Shown one piece after another: positions 57,600-64,000 of a stretch of 64,000 nt of DNA. This stretch comes from Torreya grandis (taxonomy: Eukaryota; Streptophyta; Pinopsida; Cupressales; Taxaceae): the NCBI GenBank assembly GCA_037957365.1, contig JARHVA010000593.1, forward strand, positions 1 to 64,000, read 5' to 3'. The notes below the pieces were generated by a model. The model saw only the letters and a program-made list of their open reading frames with translations, was not told where the DNA came from and made no database searches. Both the position numbers and the translations under genes were made by a program. The stretch's first letter is position 1, and each line of letters begins with the position of its first letter.

Positions 57600-58815
57600 G
57601 GCCTTGAAGATCAAGTTCCCTCTGGGAAAGATCAAACCTCAAAGTGCAGTGGAATCTTCCACGTGTCCCTTATAGATTCAAGTGGAAGCTACCAAGTGTC
57701 GTCTACTAGGACATAGTTTCTAGTAAAGTTTCAAAGTAGAAAAATGTTCCACATGTCTCATTATAACTCAATAGAGTGTGACAAGTTTTGCATCCATGTT
57801 TTAGGTTTCTAATAAGTTTTAAATCTTATTTAAATAAGCCTCTCTCAAAGACAAGTGGAAGCTGCCATGTGTCATCTGTTGAGACACATTATGATTTGCT
57901 TCTCAAAGCAGTGGAACTTGCCACGTGTCCCTTGTAAGATAAATGGACCACACCAAGTGTCAACATCCACATGAATCCAAGTGAGTCCCAAGTGTTTTTA
58001 CAGTGTTTCTAAAGCTTAGTAGAAGTTGTCATGTGTCATCTTCCATGGGACTCTCAAAAGGCATCCAAAGCCTTTATAAGTTAAGCGGATGATGCCATGT
58101 GTCCTCACCTATTTCACAGTGGAACACACCATGTGTCACTTGTTGATATTGATGGAAAATTGACTAAGGAAAAGAAAAGGAATATTTCCTTTAGACAAAT
58201 TGTCTAAATAAATTCCTTCAGACTTTTTGTCCGAAGGAAAAGAGTAGCAAAAGACTACCAAGAAAATTAAAGCCCAAAGGCCATCCAAAAAATGCTCGAA
58301 GGGTAGATACCCTTATGGGAGGCTCTCACCAAGGAAAGTGGACCATTTCTCAATACATTGAAGGGTAAGTTCCCTTTGGGAAAGATAAAACCTCAAAGTG
58401 CAGTGGAAGTCACCATGTGTCCCTTATAGACTCAAGTGGATGCTGCCAAGTGTCGTCTGTCAAGACACAATTTTTAGTAACTTTCAAAGTAGAAAAACAT
58501 GCCACATGTCATTTACAAAGCTCATTAGTAGTCGCCAAGTGGTAACATCCGTAGCTTCTTCCTTTTATTGAGTAAGGACTATGGCTGGTCTTAGGTGAGT
58601 GGCTAAACTTGAGTGGAGCGTGCCATATGTCATCATCTGAATGAATCCAAAAGAGTCCTGAATGTTTCTATAGTGATTCTATAAGCTTAGTAAAAGCTAC
58701 CATGTGTCAACCTCTATGGGACTCTCAAAATACATCTAAAGCCTCTATAAGTTAAGTGGATGCCACCATGTGTCCTTGCCTATTTCACAGTGGAACACAC
58801 CATGTGTCACTTCTT
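57600..58815. repeat. Duplicated block with ~17 CCAYGTGTC / CCAAGTGTC motifs
   Basis: Motifs (ttccacgtgtccc, accaagtgtcgtc, tgccatgtgtcat, tgccacgtgtccc and others) occur every 50-100 bp, typically following gtggaa or gtggatgc. Two partial copies of a ~0.5-kb unit are seen, ~57605-58150 and ~58362-58820, sharing aaacctcaaagtgcagtgga at their starts and tatttcacagtggaacacac near their ends. Confidence 0.85.
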
Positions 58816-59383
58816 GAGATCAACAGAAAGCAACCAAATCAAATGGGAAAGACATGAAGGAATTGATAAGGAGGATGATGGGCCCACAACCATCAAATTT
58901 AGAGTGACCAACTAGATTTTGTCTTTCAAACAATGATAGACCTGAAGACATCAAATTTATAGAAATAAAATAACTATTGATCCTTGCAGGCTTAAGCACA
59001 GACCCTGTAAACAAATTCAATGACCAGACAAAGAGATAATTCAAGGGCTTAGATCACACAGATAAGGATGAAATACAAACAAGAAATGGGGAATGATGGA
59101 GAAATATTATAAATATCCTCACAAGGGATATGTTTCTAGAAGGTGAAGTAATCCACTAGGTGGACATTAGAGAGTGTGAATATTCAATGGCACAACCTAA
59201 TTTTTTGCATTGAGTAGAGTGAACAACTGTGCACACATAAGGAAACACATCAAGCAGCCCATATTAAAAACTAATGCTTGATTCTAGCATAGCCCATGGA
59301 TAAAATTTAAAATTTGTTAAAGGCATTGAATGCATCATAACACATTTTTTTGAAACAAAGTGCCCAAGTCTTTCTTGGAGCAC

Positions 59384-59390
59384 TATATAT
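59384..59390 (+). promoter_or_regulatory. TATA box of the D LTR
   Basis: TATATAT in cactatatattggagtctctc, downstream of the CCAYGTGTC array and ~850 bp before the LTR end. Role inferred. Confidence 0.45.
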
Positions 59391-60242
59391 TGGAGTCTCT
59401 CTTATTATTTTAGGAGATCTCTCTCTGTTGTCAGAAATAAAACTCTACTCAAATTGAAAGGCATTACTGAGACTTTGAGCTCAGATTGTTGATCATATTT
59501 TGTTATTTGAATAAGAAAACAAGTGACTTTTCAAAATTTATGTTGGAATAGCTTGGTCATTAGGGAAATTGTTCTTATGTCTATTTACTTAACACATTTT
59601 TTGTCCATTTAATTGAATAAGCAGAATTAGTGAAAATAATTAGAAAGGTGTCCTAAAGCCAACTATGGAGAGACTTTGTGCCCCCACAATTGCCTTTAGT
59701 GTGTTTTTTTCTATTCATGTGTAAAGGATCTTGGGATGACTTTGTGCCATCATTATCCTTCGTATTCTATTTCTATGTAAAGGACCTTGGGATGACTTTA
59801 TGCCCTTATTGTCCTTCATATTTCACTCTTTGGCAGTTGAGGTAAAGACTTTGGGCTATATTTCATCCTGTTGTGTTACTATGTCCTATTACAGTTACTT
59901 GTCATCACTCAAAAGGTTCCTTTTGTCTGTTGAACAGTACTTCTAAAAGAAGAGGAGTGCCTTCTATCATTTCATCAAGATTTCTCCTTTGATTTTTTAA
60001 CATAATCTCTAAAAAATAGAGATGGATGGCTTATCCTACCCTTGAGTGTTATTTTATGCTTATATATAGTATATAGCTCTTGCATGTTTATAAGGAACCT
60101 CCCCTTGATGAGAGGAGAGATTTGTCTCCTTTTGATGTAATAAACTTACACATCTAGCCAACCAATCTCCCTATGTTGTGGTTGAAGAGACCTATTTTGA
60201 TCACCAATTAGCTAGTTGACAAAATATTCACCCAATAGTTTT

Positions 60243-60260
60243 TGGTGACTTCGTTGGGGA
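60243..60260 (+). other. Element D primer-binding site
   Basis: TGGTGACTTCGTTGGGGA, five bases after the LTR, differs at two positions from the B site at 38960-38977. Confidence 0.75.
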
Positions 60261-60665
60261 TGAATGGGAAATCTAAAGCCTCAAGTTTCAAATTGAAGCA
60301 ATCCCTACCCTTATCCATTACAACCTTATCTATTTATCCCACTATTAAATAATGCACAGTTTGAAGCCTCAAGCTTTAAGCTGAAGCAGTGCCAGTTCTT
60401 TCCCATTTTTGTTCTAAATCTGGTAGATCCATGGTATACATGAAGACAAAGGGATAAGGGTATTGTTGACCCTATATTTGAGTTGGTACAATAAAGTAAT
60501 TTTGATCCATTTCCTTCACCATCTCACCTCCAACGAACCAAGAGTTTTCCTCCTACTAAAGTCAAGTCTCCATTACTGGGCAAAGCATCCATTTCCACTA
60601 TTAATAAAGCTTTGTCAATACTTACCCCTCTAAGATTTATTATTCCGCATTTCCATAGTCATACT

Positions 60666-61360
60666 ATGGTAGTTCAAGGTCCTTGGGGTAACTCTTTTGG
60701 CCCACTTAATTTAACTCCACCTCTATATGAGCTACCACGCAGTTCAAGGAAAAATTTCCCCAAGTTCTATGGTGATGGGAAGGTTCATCCTGATGAACAT
60801 ATTATAGCCTTTAGCATAGCTTGTGGCACAATAGGTGTGGAGTATGAAGATGTAGCAGTTAGGCTATTTGTGGAAACTTTATAAGGTGCTACTGTAGACT
60901 AGTTTTATCATCTATAGGCCCAGACTATGACAGACTGGAACACTCTCAAAGCTAAATTTGAAGCTAGATTCAAGCCTACAGAAGATGCACATGCCCTGTT
61001 GGCTCAACTCACACAAATGAAGGAGCCTCATGAACTAATGAGGGATTTCATAGCCAAATTTGACAAGCTAAGGAACAAGATTCCTATAATTGCTCAACTA
61101 ACACCTAAGAACTTTAAATGTTTATTCATTAATTCACAGCTACCTGATAGACCTTGTTGTAGCTCAAGATTTGGCCACTGAGGTGGAAGATGACCTTATC
61201 TTGGTAGGAAAGATAAGGAGAGATTATAATAGAGGTAAATCTTCTTTATCTTCTAAATATCCATCTACATGTACCACTAATCCAATGGTGTAGAAGCTAG
61301 AAAATGAGTTGCTAGTTCTCAAGAAGTAAATGGCACAAGGGATATCTTTAGCTCCTTTAG
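60666..61360 (+). pseudogene. Element D gag
   Basis: From the ATG at 60666 the frame reads MVVQGPWGNSFGPLNLTPPL and then FPKFYGDGKVHPDEHIIAFS, three stops near 60882-60918, TDWNTLKAKFEARFKPTEDA and MRDFIAKFDKLRNKIPIIAQ. A frameshift follows at ~61145 after FINSQLPD. It is closely similar to B gag. Stops replace Gln and Trp (for example in GATVD*FYHL). Two earlier frames starting at 60612 are upstream extensions that I did not use, because B gag has its start at the same Met. Confidence 0.87.
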
Positions 61361-61850
61361 TCATACCAAGGCAATACTACTAGAAATCAAGTATAGCCAA
61401 ATTGTCTTCCTCCCCCATAGGGGAAACTTGCCATTGAAGCACCACCAACCAATTCAGTAGTTGGATATCTTGAAATAGAATTTGATTTCTCTTTTCAGCC
61501 TAAATTAAACCAAGAAAATGATGTTGATCTCCTTGTAAAAGATTAAGAAGAGTCAGCGAGTGACTCCAACATTGGTTTCTTGAATTACTCAAACAAAAAT
61601 ATGCCAAGAAGAACATTCCCTATTCAGTCATACCAAAGCAATACTACCAAAAATCAAGTACAACCAAATTATCTTCCTCCCCCACAGGGGAAACTTACCA
61701 TTGAAGCACCACCAACCAATTTAGTAGTTGGATATCTAGAAACAAAATTTGATTTCTCTTTCCAGCCTAAAGTAAACCAAGAAAATGTGATGATATCCTT
61801 GTAGAAGATCAAGAAGAGTTAGCTGGCGACTCTAACATTGGTTTCTAGAA
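61361..61850 (+). repeat. 267-bp tandem duplication in the gag-protease linker of D
   Basis: tcataccaaggcaatactac at 61361 recurs as tcataccaaagcaatactac at 61628, and similarity continues through cttcctcccccacaggggaaact, tagttggatatct and tctaacattggtttc. Element B has a single copy (near 37860-37960). Confidence 0.9.
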
Positions 61851-62256
61851 TTACCAGGATGAACCTAGAGGTAAAGGTGAAGCATTTGATGGATCATATG
61901 TTGTATTCATCTAGTCCCAAAACCAGTCCACCTAACAAGATGATAAAGGAAAAATAGAGGATAGTTATCAACCTGCAATTTCAATTTCTAAATGAAAAAC
62001 TTCTCTACCTTTCTAGCCAAAGGACCCAATGAGTAATAAAAAGGTAAGTACATTAAGCATTCCTCCATCTCCAACTTCAATTCCATAGACCAATCCTCCC
62101 CCTTCTAAAAACTAGAAAGATGAACTCCCTTCCTCTATTCCTAGTCCATTTCAGTCATTTGACATAATCGACCATGTCAAGAAGACCAAAATTCAAATGT
62201 CTAAATTTGAATTCTTGCAATCCAATCCCAAGTAGTTAGATAAGTTAGTTTAGTGT

Positions 62257-62760
62257 GTGAAGAATAAAGTTATCCCTATAGGACAAGAGATTAGGAAGGT
62301 AACTCATGATCCCCCAAGGAACATGCCCATCTCAAAAAATCTTGTCATTACTCCTCCTGCTACCCCTGGAAAAATAGAGCCTTTTTATGTTTCTCTATTG
62401 ATAAATGGTCACAAAATAAGCAATTTCATCATAAAGTTAGGTGCATCTGACAATGTCATGGCAGCCAAAGTGGTAGAATCTCTTGGACTCACGTTGACTA
62501 AAACCTTTGGAAGATGTTTCTCCATGGAGAATAAATAAGTACCTCTACTGGAACAAATCAAGGATGCCTAGTTTGCATTTTCAACATTCTTAGACAAAAG
62601 AATCAAGATGACAATCCTGATGGCTGATGTCCCAGCCTCATATGGCATTCTTCTAGGGAAATTTTTTTACAAGGATGTTGGTATTGAGTTGAGCATGGAC
62701 CTATCTAAAGTAAGGATCCCTGCTAAAGGCATCATGCAGAGGTTGCTTCCTGAAAAGGAA
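62257..62760 (+). pseudogene. Element D aspartic protease
   Basis: The region reads GKIEPFYVSLLINGHKISNF then IIKLGASDNVMAAKVVESLG (62425-62485), where the catalytic IDSGAS has become IKLGAS, so Asp is lost. It continues TKTFGRCFSMENK, a stop, and TILMADVPASYGILLGKFFY (62608-62665), the ADVPASYG-LL-R motif shared by this gypsy family. B lacks this segment. Confidence 0.8.
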
Positions 62761-62985
62761 TCAAAATATGTTGTCACTCAGACATCAGCCCCTGAAGCTC
62801 AAATTCTATTTGAATCTTTAGATGTGGGTAATTATTTCTTGACCACAGAGGATACTCATGTTTTAGCTGATGAAAATTTTGAAAATGACAATTTAAAAAT
62901 TGGTTTAGACATAATAGTAGAAGATGTGAGAGAACACAATGCAAGCATAGAAGAATTCTCCCTTCCAAGCAAGGAGAAATCTAAA
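62761..62985 (+). pseudogene. Element D protease to RNase-H linker
   Basis: An open linker, with QTSAPEAQILFESLDVGNYF and TTEDTHVLADENF, then an acidic stretch ending SLPSKEKSKEISIS. Its counterpart in B is at 37117-37527. No domain was recognised. Confidence 0.6.
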
Positions 62986-63345
62986 GAAATATCAATTTCT
63001 AATGATGTTTGCATCCTAGAATTTGATGGCAACAATTCTTGTATCAACTCAGAGGCTGGGATTATGTTGATATCTCCTCAAGGAGATATTTTCCTTCATA
63101 CAAGTTGTAGTTTAGCAACACCAAAAACACAACTGAGTATGAATCTCTATTTCTTAGGTTGAAGGCTGATCAAGATAAAGGCATCAAACTCCTTCATGCC
63201 AAAGGAGATGCTAAATTGGTGGTTTGTCAGGTAAGGAACCTATATCAAACCAAAAATGAGAGATTACACCATTACCACAATCTATTCTAAGATCAAATTG
63301 AAAGCTTTGATGCTTTCAGCATCTCTACCATACCTAGGGAATTTA
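62986..63345 (+). pseudogene. Element D RNase-H-like domain located before RT
   Basis: The fold motifs appear in order: CILEFDGNNSCINSEAGIML then ISPQGDIFLHTSCSL (63010-63115), a one-base shift, TTEYESLFLRLKADQDKGIK (63128-63187), LLHAKGDAKLVVCQVRNLYQ (63190-63250) and, after another shift, IPREFND*DDALAISETL (63328-63380). The four acidic positions expected of RNase H (FDG, EYE, GD, DDA) are all present. This resembles the archaeal-type RNase H of Tat elements but stands between protease and RT. Its role would be removal of primer or template RNA during cDNA synthesis. Confidence 0.78.
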
Positions 63346-63740
63346 ATGACTGAGATGATGCACTAGCTATTTCAGAAACACTCTTAGTTCCTCATCTAAA
63401 CTTCAAAGGAAATACGTACACTATAGAATTGGTCTTTAGACCAAGTGTTCCCAATAATGCCAATCATTGGCAAGTGTTCAATGCTAACAACCAAATCATC
63501 ACCTTTCTGAAACAAAAAGATAGCTTTAAACATCTTCACTTTGAAGGCAATAAGCTCCAAAAACTTGAATCAGCTCCTAAAATGAATTCAGATGCAAGTG
63601 AAGAATTCCTGCAACGAAAATGGAATAAGATTCCTAAAGGATTGGTTTCTCTTGAGAAACTATTTGACAAGCACAACAGGTTCATCAAACAACAACAAAT
63701 GGATTCAAACTCCTCCCAGGGGTTTGATTAGATAAATTTG
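63346..63740 (+). pseudogene. Element D linker between RNase-H-like domain and RT
   Basis: A 100-codon open frame (63429-63731) contains FRPSVPNNANHWQVFNANNQ and is not recognised. It is hydrophilic, with a Gln-rich end. Confidence 0.5.
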
Positions 63741-64000
63741 GGTACCAAGGAAAATCCCAAGATGGAGAACATTGGGAAGTGCTGTACTCCAGAGGAGAAA
63801 CTCAAATTTACTGACCTACTTCACCATTACATGGATGTTTTGACGTACTCTTATGATGATCTGAAGTCACTCAGGTCTGAGAAAATTCACCATAAAATTC
63901 CTCTCAAGAATGATTCAGTGCCTTAAAAGTAGAAATCTTGGTAGTATAATCTAAAGATATTAGGTACTATTTTGTCTGAGATACAAAAAATGCTGAATGC
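63741..64000 (+). pseudogene. Element D RT, N-terminal part (cut by the window)
   Basis: KCCTPEEKLKFTDLLHHYMD then VLTYSYDDLKSLRSEKIHHK and IPLKNDSVP (63775-63925) match the start of gypsy RT (E--F--LL--Y-DVFAWSYDDL, then H-I-L). A stop at 63924 and readable ILSEIQKMLNA at the edge follow. The palm lies outside the window. Confidence 0.82.

Larger units (their letters stand above)
57255..60237 (+). repeat. Element D 5' LTR
   Basis: Its first ~60 bp and its last ~850 bp align with the B LTRs (for example aacctccccttgatgagaggagagat near 60090 and caaaatattcacccaata at the end). The middle holds a duplicated block rich in CCAYGTGTC motifs not seen in B. A TATA-like ctatatattggagtctctc lies at 59382-59400. 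A hairpin CCTTCAGAC-ttttt-GTCCGAAGG lies at 58215-58237. Confidence 0.9.
57255..64000 (+). mobile_element. Ty3/gypsy element D, truncated by the window end
   Basis: It begins TGTTGTCCCCCAAAAATATC with a 2.98-kb LTR, followed by primer site, gag, protease, an RNase-H-like domain and the start of RT. LTR ends, primer site and gag match element B, so D is the more complete relative. RNase H proper, integrase and the 3' LTR lie beyond the window. Confidence 0.88.

Noticed and set aside
1..64000. tRNA, rRNA or conserved host genes
   Set aside because: No cloverleaf-like or rRNA-like sequence and no intact host-type coding exon was noticed by eye; a tRNAscan or protein search could still find a small one.

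Overview
The window is a piece of a large, repeat-filled plant nuclear genome. It is AT-rich, has no recognisable single-copy host gene, and is built almost entirely from nested, decayed LTR retrotransposons of the Ty1/copia and Ty3/gypsy superfamilies. LTRs of 1.2-3 kb, plant-type primer-binding sites and dual-RNase-H (Tat-like) gypsy elements point to a land plant with a big genome. A gymnosperm is plausible, but the sequence alone does not settle this.

Layout. 1-2400: a minus-strand, stop-riddled ORF of unknown family with its own TATA box and start context, preceded at 2560-3210 by a degenerate repeat array. 3200-12800: AT-rich relics, namely two copies of a ~0.6 kb LTR (5740-6384 and 9240-9846, minus), a Ty3/gypsy integrase relic (7745-8750, minus), a fold-back (8926-9074) and a separate LTR-like block (10520-11189, plus). 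12790-33200: a Ty1/copia element on the minus strand ('H'; gag, protease, integrase, RT, RNase H), split inside gag by a 16-kb insertion. That insertion (16544-32536) has the rare form LTR-internal-LTR-internal-LTR and carries no pol; its internal region encodes a decayed repeat-rich, acidic protein of unknown function. 33896-41464: a gypsy element on the minus strand ('B') with 2.5-kb LTRs, an exact CACTC target duplication and only gag plus a scrap of RNase H, so non-autonomous.

42777-47435: a copia element on the plus strand ('I') with 880-bp LTRs and an exact TTCGA target duplication, inserted into the gag region of a Tat-like gypsy element ('C', recognisable domains 47441-55730, plus). 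C reads gag, proline-rich spacer, protease, RT, RNase H, a second (archaeal-type) RNase H, integrase. 57255-64000: gypsy element 'D' on the plus strand, same family as B, with a 2.98-kb 5' LTR, gag, protease, an RNase-H-like domain placed before RT, and the start of RT, cut off by the window end.

All coding regions are broken by stops and frameshifts, and many stops lie where Gln, Arg or Trp is expected, as methyl-cytosine decay would produce. The most interesting signals are the RNase-H domain upstream of RT in D/B, an ACCGA-NN-TCGGT near-palindrome repeated in three unrelated element regions, a large array of G-box-like CCAYGTGTC sites in the D LTR, and the tandem pol-less array with its own repeat protein. 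Coordinates of decayed domains are approximate because they were read by eye.
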